A stretch of DNA of 64,000 nt from Myxococcus sp. RHSTA-1-4 (GTDB lineage Bacteria; Myxococcota; Myxococcia; Myxococcales; Myxococcaceae): positions 1 through 64,000 of the forward strand of contig NZ_JAIQDG010000035.1 in the NCBI RefSeq assembly GCF_020037125.1. The letters run 5' to 3'. The notes under the pieces were generated by a model. It did no database searches, had not been told where the DNA came from, and saw nothing but the letters and a program-made list of their open reading frames with translations. Made by a program: the position numbers and the translations under genes. This document shows, in pieces, positions 26,150 to 34,673 of this stretch. Every line of letters starts with the position of its first letter. The stretch's first letter is position 1.

Positions 26150-29100
26150 GGCGGCTGACAGGACTGCTCGCGGCCCTGGTGCTGCCCCCACTGGGGGCGG
26201 CGGCGCAGGGGCTGACGGCGGACACGGCGTCGCTGGCCTCCACCATCGCCGGCCGGGTGTGCCGGGACGTGGACGGCGACGGACGCTGTGGCCCCGAGGA
26301 GCCGGGCCTGCCGGACGTGCGGCTGGTGCTGACCACCGGCCGCGAGGTGCGCACGGACGCGCGGGGCCGCTACCACGTCAACGGCGTGGACTCGCGCGTG
26401 CCGGACGCCACCGGCGGACTGCACCTGCGCCCGGGGCGCCAGCGTCTGAAGGTAGACCCGCGCTCGCTGCCGGCGGCCACACGGGTGAGCCCGGAGGCCG
26501 CGACGGTGGAGGTGCCGTGGGGCGCCGTCGTCCTCCAGGACTTCGCCGTGCGTGACGTGGCCGTGGAGGCGCCGCCGGTGGTGCTCTCCTACGCGTCGGC
26601 GCCGCCGGTGGCGGAGCTGGTGGCGGGCGAGGGCGCGGTGCGCTTCCGCGTGGCCGGACAGGCGGCGACGGGAGACCGCGTCACCGTGTCGGGCGTGGAG
26701 GCGGAGGTGGACGCGGAGGGCGCGTGGCGCGCGCTCGTGCCGCTGGTGGCCGGGGAGAACGCGCTGGCCATCACCGCCACCGCACCGGACGGCGCGGTGC
26801 GCCTCTTCCGCCAGCGGGTGGACGTGGTGGCCCGCGACGGCGGGTGGCTGGTGGCGCCGCGGCCGATGGAGCCCGCGGGCTCGCTCCAGCTTCCCGCGGG
26901 CCGGGATGAGCCCGCGCCGAGCGGCACCACCCGGGTGCGCGTGGCGGCACCGGAGGGCACGCGGGTGCGCACGCCCGAGGGCGAGCGCGTGGTGGGGCCG
27001 GAGGGAAGCGTGGAGGTGCCGGTGGCGCTGGCGCCGGGCCGCAACGCGGTGCCGCTCCAGTTGGAGGTGCCGGGCGAGCCGCCGCGCGCCGAGACGCTGG
27101 AGATTGCCGCGACGGCGCGCCCCTTCGCCGTGGGCCTGCTGGACGTGGAGGCCACCTGGGCGCCCGCGGACGGCGACGTGCAGCTTCGCGGCCGGGGCTC
27201 CGCGCACGTGGAAGCGCGGCTGGGCGAATTCGAGTTGGTGGGCGAGCTGGACCTGCGTGACACGGACGGGCGCACGCTGCACGGCGCCAGCCTGCCGGAC
27301 TGGCTGCGCCCGCGCGTACCCGAGCGCTTCGAGCGCTGGGCGGACCCGGACCTCACGCCCGCGGAGTGGGGCGACGACTCGGTGTCGCTGACGCCCAACG
27401 CCGCGGAGGGGCGGCTGCGGCTGGAAGCGCGGCACGAGCAGTACGGACGCGCAGGCCTGGGCACCTACCGGGCGCTGCTGCACGACCGCGAGGTGGGCCG
27501 CTACCACCGGCCCCTCTTCGGCCCCTACGCGGAGCTGAGGACGGATGGAGCGGCGGACACGGTGGCGCGCGCGGGCGTGGATGCCTTCGGCGGGAGCCTC
27601 GCGGACCCCAGCCGCCCGCTGGCCGCGGTGCCCGCCCACGAGGAGCTGCGCGCCACCGGCGGCAGCCTCTACTACCTGGGCGCGGTGTCGGTGGCCGAGG
27701 GCTCGGAGCTGGTGCGCCTGGAGGTGCGCGATGGCGTCACCGGCCTGCCGCTGGCGGAGCGGCACCTAGTGCGCGGGCGCGACTACGACATCGACTACTT
27801 CTCCGGCCGCATCCTGCTGGCGCGCCCGCTGTCCTTCCTCGCGGGCGAGTCCTGGCTGCGCACGGGCTCGCCCACGGAGTCGCCGGAGCCGGTGCTGGTG
27901 GTGGACTACGCGGCGCTGCGGCCCGCGGACGCGAGGGACGCGGCGGGCGGCGAGGTGTGGGCCGAGTGGCTCGGCGCGCGCGTGGGAGTGGGCGCGGTGC
28001 GAGAGGACCGCGAGGGCAGTCCCTACACGCTCTACACCGGCCGGGCGAGCGCGGCGGTGGGCGCGTACACGCTGACGGCGGAGGTGGCCTCCAGCCGGGG
28101 CACGGCGGTGGAGGCGGGCCTCTTCGGTGTGTCGGACGACGGCGGCCTGAGCTTCCTGCGGCCCGCGGCGGAGCTCGGCACGGGCGGCGAGGCGCTGGGC
28201 CTGCGGGTGCGCGGCCCGGGCCCGCTGGGCGGAGGCGGCGCGGTGGACGCGGCCTTCCGGCTGCGGGCGAAGGGCTTCTCGGACGGGGCGCACACGGAGG
28301 CGGCCCGCTTCCGGCAGAGCTCCCTGCGCGTGCGGCAGCCGCTGGGGCGCCTGCGCCTGACGCTGCTCGCGGATGAGCGGCGCTCGGCCGACCCGCGCGA
28401 GCCCTTCGTGGACTCGCCCTTCTCGGCGCGCACCCTGGCCGCGGGCGTGGGCTGGGAGGAAGCGCGCTGGGGCGCGAGCCTGGAGGTGCGCGACTCGCGG
28501 CTGAGCGCGGCGGAAGTCCCCGGCGTGGGCCCGGCGCTCTTCGGCGGCCGGACGTCGGCGGGCGTCGCCGGCTCCCTGCGCCTGTTGGACAGGGTGTTGC
28601 TGCGGGCGGCGCACCGGCAGGCGCTGGCGCTGCATGGCGAGGGCCCGGGCCGGGTGGACGACACCTTCACCTCGGTGGGCGCGGACGTGGACGTGGCGCG
28701 CGACACCCGCGTGGGCGTGCACGGCGGCTGGGGGCCGGAGCTGGGCCCGCGCGCGTGGGCCAACGTGGAGTCGCGCAGCGGCGAGGACGTGTACTACGGC
28801 GGCTACTCGGTGGACGTGGACGGTCCGGACTTCGGGCGGGGCCGCACGCTGACGGGCGCGCGCACCGAGCTGCCCGACAGCGGCACCGCCCTCTTCGTGG
28901 AGGACGTGGGCGCGCACGACACCAATGCCGTGCGGCTGGCGCGCGCGGTGGGACTCCAGCAGCGGGTGACGGGAGGCTTCAGCGTGGGCGCCCGCTACGA
29001 GCGGGGCGTGCGCAGCCTGCTGGACGTGGACAGCGAGCTGAAACGGGACGTGGGCGGTGTCTTCGGGCAGCTCGTGATGGAGCGCCTGCGGCTGGACGGC

Positions 29101-29751
29101 CGGGTGGAGCTGCGCCGGGAGGAGGGGATTCCGGAGCGGGGCCCCCGGACTCCGGTGGACCGCGTGCAGGCGGTGGTGGCGCTGGCCGCGCAGGCGGAGC
29201 TGCGCGAGGACGTGACGGCCTCCGGCCGCGTGGACTTCGCCCGCACCGTCAACGAGGACGCGCTGGAGGCCCGGCTGCTGGAGGGCTACGCGGCGGTGGC
29301 CTGGCGGCCCGGCCCCTGGCTGCTGGTGGCACGTTATGGCCTCACCCGCGAGCTGCTGCCGGGAACGCGCGCCGCCTTCGGCGACCGGGGGCTGCACGTC
29401 TTCTCGCTGCTGCCCGCGGTGCGGGTGGGAGACCGGCTCTCCGTGGCCGCGGGGCTGCACGCGGGCCGCTCCAGCCTGGAGGACTCCGTGCGCTGGGTGT
29501 GGACCGGCACGCTGCGTCCGGCGGTGCGGGTGGTGGGTGGACTGGAGGTGGGAGCCGAGCTGGCGCGGCGGACCGCCTCCCCGGAGGGCGAGCGGCTGAC
29601 CGCCGTGAGGGCGGAAGTGGCATACCGTGTGGACGAGCGTCTACGACTCGCCACCGGGTACACACTGCTGGGCTTCAGTGGCTTGGGTCTGACGGACGAC
29701 TCGACGGAGAATCAGGACCGGCTCTACCTGCGAGCCGAAGTGGCCTACTAG
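26146..29751 (+). CDS. Large outer-membrane barrel protein with SdrD/Cna-B-like N-terminus
   Basis: 1201 residues from ATG 26146, which overlaps the preceding stop; signal peptide to LGAAAQG. Residues about 30-130 carry a Cna-B/SdrD-like module with an EF-hand-like DVDGDGRCGPEE. Ig-like modules follow. From about residue 400 the sequence is a long run of amphipathic strands (GGSLYYLGAVSVAEGSELVRL..RDYDIDYFSGRILL) ending in LYLRAEVAY, an aromatic C-terminus typical of outer-membrane barrels. Large related proteins are annotated in proteobacteria only as repeat-containing outer-membrane proteins; role unknown. Third gene of the GEMM-controlled operon, possibly a surface channel or anchor for its neighbours. 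Confidence 0.8.
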   Translation: MRRLTGLLAALVLPPLGAAAQGLTADTASLASTIAGRVCRDVDGDGRCGPEEPGLPDVRLVLTTGREVRTDARGRYHVNGVDSRVPDATGGLHLRPGRQRLKVDPRSLPAATRVSPEAATVEVPWGAVVLQDFAVRDVAVEAPPVVLSYASAPPVAELVAGEGAVRFRVAGQAATGDRVTVSGVEAEVDAEGAWRALVPLVAGENALAITATAPDGAVRLFRQRVDVVARDGGWLVAPRPMEPAGSLQLPAGRDEPAPSGTTRVRVAAPEGTRVRTPEGERVVGPEGSVEVPVALAPGRNAVPLQLEVPGEPPRAETLEIAATARPFAVGLLDVEATWAPADGDVQLRGRGSAHVEARLGEFELVGELDLRDTDGRTLHGASLPDWLRPRVPERFERWADPDLTPAEWGDDSVSLTPNAAEGRLRLEARHEQYGRAGLGTYRALLHDREVGRYHRPLFGPYAELRTDGAADTVARAGVDAFGGSLADPSRPLAAVPAHEELRATGGSLYYLGAVSVAEGSELVRLEVRDGVTGLPLAERHLVRGRDYDIDYFSGRILLARPLSFLAGESWLRTGSPTESPEPVLVVDYAALRPADARDAAGGEVWAEWLGARVGVGAVREDREGSPYTLYTGRASAAVGAYTLTAEVASSRGTAVEAGLFGVSDDGGLSFLRPAAELGTGGEALGLRVRGPGPLGGGGAVDAAFRLRAKGFSDGAHTEAARFRQSSLRVRQPLGRLRLTLLADERRSADPREPFVDSPFSARTLAAGVGWEEARWGASLEVRDSRLSAAEVPGVGPALFGGRTSAGVAGSLRLLDRVLLRAAHRQALALHGEGPGRVDDTFTSVGADVDVARDTRVGVHGGWGPELGPRAWANVESRSGEDVYYGGYSVDVDGPDFGRGRTLTGARTELPDSGTALFVEDVGAHDTNAVRLARAVGLQQRVTGGFSVGARYERGVRSLLDVDSELKRDVGGVFGQLVMERLRLDGRVELRREEGIPERGPRTPVDRVQAVVALAAQAELREDVTASGRVDFARTVNEDALEARLLEGYAAVAWRPGPWLLVARYGLTRELLPGTRAAFGDRGLHVFSLLPAVRVGDRLSVAAGLHAGRSSLEDSVRWVWTGTLRPAVRVVGGLEVGAELARRTASPEGERLTAVRAEVAYRVDERLRLATGYTLLGFSGLGLTDDSTENQDRLYLRAEVAY

Positions 29752-29760
29752 GAGCAAGCC

Positions 29761-32700
29761 GTGCGCGCCGCCATCGTCTTCAGCCTCTGCCTGGGTGTGG
29801 CCACCGCGGCGTCCGCCGAGTGGGACGTGTTCAGCGTGGATGGTGTCCCCCGGTGGGTGAATACCTGGCGGCCCGGTGTCGTCTCGGTGGCGACGACGGA
29901 AGCGGCGCGGCTCTGGGAGAACGGCACCGTGACCGGGGACATCCTCGAGTTCTTCGCGCCCGGCACATTCCTGTCCCCCTCCGGCTGCTTCGCCGTTGTG
30001 AGAAGAGACGGCGCATTGCTCAGCCCGCCCCTCCACTGTCTGTCTGGAGGTATTGCTGATAACCCCAACACCACCTTTCACGACGTCCAGCGGGTGCGGA
30101 TCACGCCGTCGAGCACCGGCTACTCGATGGGGCTGACCGAACCCGACGAGCTCGAACTCCTTTTCTCGGGGGAAGGTCAGGCAGCCAGTCCGCCGTGGGA
30201 CAGGCTCCTGGTCAACCCGACCTACCGCCCGACCTATGTGCTGGGCGTGACGGACACCAACGGGGGCGCGCCGCATGCGATCTTCCAGGTCACCGACAAC
30301 AGTTCCATGCGGCACCTCCTCTGGTTTCGCGGGCATGACCTGGTGTCCGAGGTCGTCGTCGCCGGCATCCCTGCGACCGTCGAGCACTCCACGGTAGACC
30401 TCTTCGCCACGGAAGGGCCGGACCCTGTCGCGCTCATCGGCAACGCCAGCGGGCTCTTCCGGGGGCAGCTCACGCCACCATCGTCTCCCGGGCCCGTCTC
30501 TCCATTCTCACCGGTAACGGTGCAGGGCTCACCGTCGGTGTCCATCGCCTCGGTGGACGTGAACACCGGCAAGGGGAGCAGGCTCGGAGAGGGTTACGGC
30601 CTGGCGGTGGGAACGGACGGCAGCGGGAACAACGTGGTGCTCGGGGCCGTCCCCGCGGACAGTGCGGCCGATGCAGGGACCCTGTGGCGCGTCCACCCCG
30701 CGTTCGCGGGCCTGCCGGGGGCTCCGATGGAGGTGAGCTGCGTGGACTCCACCTTCTGCGCCATCGCGCTGAACCGCGCGACCGCATTCAACGTCGTCGT
30801 CTACAGCAACGCGGCGAAGCCTGAGTTCACGGCGGGGACGGGGGCCCTGAACGTCGACGAGAGCAGCGGGCCCACCGTCCATCAGGTCGTCGCGACGGAT
30901 GGTGATGGAGACGCGGTGCGTGTCTCCATGGATGCGACGGCGGCGGCGGGCCTGCTGGACGTGAGTGCCGTGGCGCAGCCGGACCAGCTGGAGCTGCGGC
31001 TCTCCGCGCGGGAGGTCTGCAAGGACGAGACCCGGGTGTTGCAGCTCTTCGCCTCGGATGGCCTGAAGGACCACGACGTGGATGGAGGGGTGAGCGTCCG
31101 CGTCGTCAACCGGAATGGACCGGCCGCTCCAGGGGTGTCACCCTCGCGCGCATCCACTGTCGCGGGTGGCTCGGCCAGGGTCTTCACGGCATCCCCGGGA
31201 GCGGGCCCGTGCCCGCCGAGGGACTATGTGTGGAGCGGGACGCCCGCGCTCGTCACGGACGGCTCCGGGACGGCGACGTTCAATCCTCCCGCCGTCGTGT
31301 GCCAGTCCGAAGGCGCGACGTACACGTACACCGTGCAGGCCCGGGATGAGGGCGGCGTGTGGTCCGCGGCCACGCTCTTCACGGTGGATGTGGCGCCCTG
31401 GGGCAGGCCCAGCGTGCCCTTCGGCCCCGGGGCGAGGCTGGCGCTGGCCTCGGGCCCGGACGCGGGCGTGGACGTGGTGCCCGAGGCCCTGCACGAGTGT
31501 ACCGGTACGGCGGGACTGCCCCCGGTGGAGACGGTGTGGCGGCTCGGCATGGCCGTGCCCGTGGGCCTCTCCGTGAAGGACGCGAACGGCGGCACCGTTT
31601 CGCCGGAGTCTCCGGTGGTGGGCGAGCGGCTCCGGGTGGAGGCGGCGGCGTGCACGCGCGCGAGCCTGGAGCTCATCGCCCGGAACCGCATGGAGACCGG
31701 CGCCGGTGGCGTGCAGGAGGGGGCCGAGTCCACGGTCCGGGTGGACGTGGCGCCTCCGGTGGAGGACGTCACCGCGGCGGGGTTGAACCTGACGGAGGTG
31801 CGAGGAGGGGACGGTCAGGTGGACATCCAGCTCGGGTCGACGCTGCTCTGTCCGGCCGAGTACACGCTGAAGGCCCGGATGTTCCTGCGAGACACGGCCG
31901 GCGGGACGCTGGCCGACGCGGTGGTGGACGTGCCCGGGAGCTGGAGGCCGCCCCTGCCGGCGGCGTGCACGGTCCAGGAGTACGTCGTCCGGGGCGAGCT
32001 CTTCGAGGAGAGCGGCGGAGCCCAGCGCAACGGGGGCACGGCGGAGCTGCGCGTGTCCACCGAGGCGCTCCAGCCCGCGCTGGGCGCGCTGGAGGGGGAG
32101 GCGCTGGAGGCGCGCTGCGGCGAGGGTGCGACGGCCACGCTCACGCAGACGATTCCTTCCAACGCCTGCCGCGAGGTGGCCATCACCTGGACGCAGGTGT
32201 CCGGTCCCGCGCTCGAGGAGGGCACGTTGTCCGGCGAGCAGGTCTCCGTGGCCACGAGCGGCACGGAGCTGGAGGCGCTGGTGGGTGAGTCCGTCGTCCT
32301 GCGCGTCACCGCGGACGCGGGCGACGGCAGGAGCGCGACGACGGAGCACGTGGTGCCCATCACCGTGGCGCCCTTCGTGGACGTGGTGCACGAGACGGAG
32401 TCGCCCCTGGGCTCGGAGACGGGCCTCGTGGGAGTGGTGGCGCGGCTGCGCAACACCTCGGAGTGCCGCGTGGGCGGCCTCGTCCACCTGGAGCGCGTGG
32501 AGGGCGTGGAGTGGGTCCCCGGCAGCGTGAAGGTGGATGGCCGGCCCGTGGTGGAGCGGGCGGTGGACGGAGGCTTCGAGGTGGACGGCATCACGCTGGA
32601 GGCCGGAGCCACCGGCACGCTGACGTACGTGGTCCGTCCCGCGCTGCTGGGCTCGGCGCGCCATGGCGGCGAGGTGTTCCTCAACCGGGTGCTGGTGTCC

Positions 32701-32826
32701 GGGAGCATCCCCGACGCGCCCTCGTCCGGCTGCGGGTGCTCGGGCGGTGGCTCGGGCGCGGCGGTGTTCGGACTGGTGGCGCTGGCGCGGCTGCTGCGGC
32801 GGAGGCGGGCCGGCGCGGAGGGCTAG
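29761..32826 (+). CDS. Large exported protein with MYXO-CTERM tail
   Basis: 1021 residues from GTG 29761, nine bases after the previous stop. Signal peptide MRAAIVFSLCLGVATAASA. The middle is beta-rich with cadherin- or Ig-like spacing (FTASPGAGPCPPRDYVWSGT, VTIPSNACREVAITWTQVSG-type segments) and a late DUF11-like unit (VVHETESPLGSETGLVG..GTLTYVVRP). The C-terminus SSGCGCSGGGSG, then a hydrophobic helix and RLLRRRRAG, is a MYXO-CTERM signal. Fourth and last gene of the operon; its stop overlaps that of the convergent gene at 32823 by four bases. Function unknown; surface location inferred from the tail. Confidence 0.82.
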   Translation: MRAAIVFSLCLGVATAASAEWDVFSVDGVPRWVNTWRPGVVSVATTEAARLWENGTVTGDILEFFAPGTFLSPSGCFAVVRRDGALLSPPLHCLSGGIADNPNTTFHDVQRVRITPSSTGYSMGLTEPDELELLFSGEGQAASPPWDRLLVNPTYRPTYVLGVTDTNGGAPHAIFQVTDNSSMRHLLWFRGHDLVSEVVVAGIPATVEHSTVDLFATEGPDPVALIGNASGLFRGQLTPPSSPGPVSPFSPVTVQGSPSVSIASVDVNTGKGSRLGEGYGLAVGTDGSGNNVVLGAVPADSAADAGTLWRVHPAFAGLPGAPMEVSCVDSTFCAIALNRATAFNVVVYSNAAKPEFTAGTGALNVDESSGPTVHQVVATDGDGDAVRVSMDATAAAGLLDVSAVAQPDQLELRLSAREVCKDETRVLQLFASDGLKDHDVDGGVSVRVVNRNGPAAPGVSPSRASTVAGGSARVFTASPGAGPCPPRDYVWSGTPALVTDGSGTATFNPPAVVCQSEGATYTYTVQARDEGGVWSAATLFTVDVAPWGRPSVPFGPGARLALASGPDAGVDVVPEALHECTGTAGLPPVETVWRLGMAVPVGLSVKDANGGTVSPESPVVGERLRVEAAACTRASLELIARNRMETGAGGVQEGAESTVRVDVAPPVEDVTAAGLNLTEVRGGDGQVDIQLGSTLLCPAEYTLKARMFLRDTAGGTLADAVVDVPGSWRPPLPAACTVQEYVVRGELFEESGGAQRNGGTAELRVSTEALQPALGALEGEALEARCGEGATATLTQTIPSNACREVAITWTQVSGPALEEGTLSGEQVSVATSGTELEALVGESVVLRVTADAGDGRSATTEHVVPITVAPFVDVVHETESPLGSETGLVGVVARLRNTSECRVGGLVHLERVEGVEWVPGSVKVDGRPVVERAVDGGFEVDGITLEAGATGTLTYVVRPALLGSARHGGEVFLNRVLVSGSIPDAPSSGCGCSGGGSGAAVFGLVALARLLRRRRAGAEG

Positions 32827-34193
32827 AGGCCGAAGGTGATGCGGTGGCGGCGGCTCGGGGCCTCGGGCCGCTCCTCCAGCACGCCGAGCAGCTCCAGCGC
32901 GCGCAGCGTGGCGAGCGCCTGCCGCTCGGACAAATCCGTGAGCGCGAGCAGGTCCTCCACCGTCTTGCTGCCGTCCGCGTACGCGAGCAGCAGCGCCTGG
33001 GGCCCGTGCAACTTCAGCTCGTGAAGGCCGTAGGGCGGGTCCGCGGTGGGGAAGAGGCGGCGCGAGGGCGGCATTCGCTGGCGCAGCGCCACCAGCGTCT
33101 CCGTCTTCTCCACGCCCTCCAGCACCAGGTCACCGGGGAACACGGACAGCTTCACCAGGTCCGCGCGCTGGGGCCGCATGGCGCTGAAGCCGTAGTTGCC
33201 CTCGGTCCAGGTGAAGGTGGACCCGACGATTTCCTTCACCTGCTCTTCCAGGAGCTGCTGGCGCCGCGCGGCGTCCAGGATGCCCAGGCGCAGCATCGCC
33301 TCGCCGGTGCGCAGGCCGTGCTCCCTGGCGTGCGCGGCCACCTCCGCGAGGCGGGACTCGGTCAGCACGCCCCGGCGGACGCAGAAGCGGCCGAAGCGCT
33401 CCTGGGCCAGGTTGGAGGCCGCGTAGACGATGAGGCCGGCCTCGAAATAGACGACCTTGAGGACGGAGCCATGCTTGAGCTTCAGCTCCCCGTGGTGGCG
33501 GGCCTCGTAATAGGCATTGAGCAGCCGGGGGACGGAGGTGTCCTTGAGATCCCCCCCGAGAGACCACTCGGGCAGCGTGCCGCGCGCGGGGGCGGCGAGG
33601 GAGGTGACGCCGCTCCACACCTGCTGGCGGTGCTCGAAGGGGAGGGGGAGGGCGTGCTCGCCGTCGTCGGGGATGGGCAGCGCCTCCGTCTCGGAGACGG
33701 CCTGCAAGGGCGCGGAGGTATCGCCGGAGTCGGGGAGGACCTCCTCCAGCACGATGAGGTCCTCGTCGTCGAGCAGCTCGTCGGAAGGTGGGGGTTCCTC
33801 CGGCACGGGGGGCGGGGCGCGAGGCACGGGCGCGGCGCCGGCGGCCTGCTCCAGGGCGTCCATGACGGTGTTCAGCTCGAAGGGCTTGGCGAAGAAGGCG
33901 CGGGCGCCGTGGACCTGGACGGCCTCCTGGGCGAAGCGGTCCCCCTTGTAGACGCCACTGACGGCGATGGCGGGGATGCCATGGGCGCGCAGGGCGGCCA
34001 GGACCTCGCTGCCGCGGATGTCGGGAAGCAGCAGGTCCACCAGGGCGGCGTCCCACTTCAAGCCGGGGCTGAGCGCCTCCAGGGCGGACTCGCCGGTATA
34101 CGCCGCCCGTGCCTCGTGGCCCCGGCCCTGGGCGGCCGAGACGATGAGGGAGGCCAGCTCGTGGTTGTCTTCGACGATGAGCAGTCGCGCCAT
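32823..34193 (-). CDS. Response regulator with DUF4388 domain
   Basis: 456 residues from ATG 34193. REC domain at 1-120 with paired acids (LLIVEDNHE), phospho-acceptor Asp in AALVDLLLPDIRGSE, and KPF. An acidic, Pro-rich linker (DELLDDEDLIVLEEVLPD) leads to a DUF4388 (PATAN-related) domain: PRLLNAYYEARHHGELKL, VVYFEAGLIVYAASN and ERFGRFCVRRGVLTE. The remaining C-terminal helices resemble winged-helix elements (LSERQALATLRALELLGVL). DUF4388 response regulators are plentiful in myxobacteria and act in unidentified outputs. Tail-to-tail with the MYXO-CTERM operon and divergent from the VOC gene. Confidence 0.88.
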   Translation of the reverse strand: MARLLIVEDNHELASLIVSAAQGRGHEARAAYTGESALEALSPGLKWDAALVDLLLPDIRGSEVLAALRAHGIPAIAVSGVYKGDRFAQEAVQVHGARAFFAKPFELNTVMDALEQAAGAAPVPRAPPPVPEEPPPSDELLDDEDLIVLEEVLPDSGDTSAPLQAVSETEALPIPDDGEHALPLPFEHRQQVWSGVTSLAAPARGTLPEWSLGGDLKDTSVPRLLNAYYEARHHGELKLKHGSVLKVVYFEAGLIVYAASNLAQERFGRFCVRRGVLTESRLAEVAAHAREHGLRTGEAMLRLGILDAARRQQLLEEQVKEIVGSTFTWTEGNYGFSAMRPQRADLVKLSVFPGDLVLEGVEKTETLVALRQRMPPSRRLFPTADPPYGLHELKLHGPQALLLAYADGSKTVEDLLALTDLSERQALATLRALELLGVLEERPEAPSRRHRITFGL

Positions 34194-34220
34194 GGGCGCG
34201 CAGACCATAGCATCCGCTCC

Positions 34221-34607
34221 ATGGACGTTCAGGGCTTCCACCATGTGGCCATCCAGGCCAGGGACATCGAGCGGGTCTCCGCCTTCTACCGGGAGGTGCT
34301 GGGCTTCCCCGAGTTGACCCGGCATTTCCGGCCGGACGGCTCCCTGCGGAGCATCTGGGTGGGCGTGCCCGGGGGGGGCTTCCTGGCCATCGAGGCGGCG
34401 GGCGTGGACCCGGAGCCGCTGCCCTTCCGGCATGACCGGCCGGGCCTGCTGATGCTGGCGTTCCGGATTCCGAAGGCTTCCCGGGCGAAGGCGGTGGAGG
34501 CCTTCGCCCGGGCGGGGGTGCCCCTGGAGCACGAGACGCGGTGGACGGTGTACGTGAGGGACCCGGAGGGCAACCGCGTGGCGCTCAGCCACCACCCCGA
34601 GGACTAG
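34221..34607 (+). CDS. VOC-superfamily (glyoxalase/dioxygenase-like) protein
   Basis: 128 residues making one vicinal-oxygen-chelate unit pair: FHHVAIQARDIERVSAFYRE at the N-terminus, FLAIEAAG in the middle and YVRDPEGNRVALSHH at the end. The first His and the Glu of LAIEA occupy usual metal-ligand positions. The family includes glyoxalase I, extradiol dioxygenases and fosfomycin-resistance enzymes; substrate cannot be assigned. The ATG at 34221 lies 27 bases from the divergent REC-DUF4388 start. Confidence 0.85.
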   Translation: MDVQGFHHVAIQARDIERVSAFYREVLGFPELTRHFRPDGSLRSIWVGVPGGGFLAIEAAGVDPEPLPFRHDRPGLLMLAFRIPKASRAKAVEAFARAGVPLEHETRWTVYVRDPEGNRVALSHHPED

Positions 34608-34673
34608 CGCCGCCGTGCGCGGGGGGTGGGCGCGCTTGCGGAGCGGGACGAGGCACGGCTACAAGCGGAGCCC

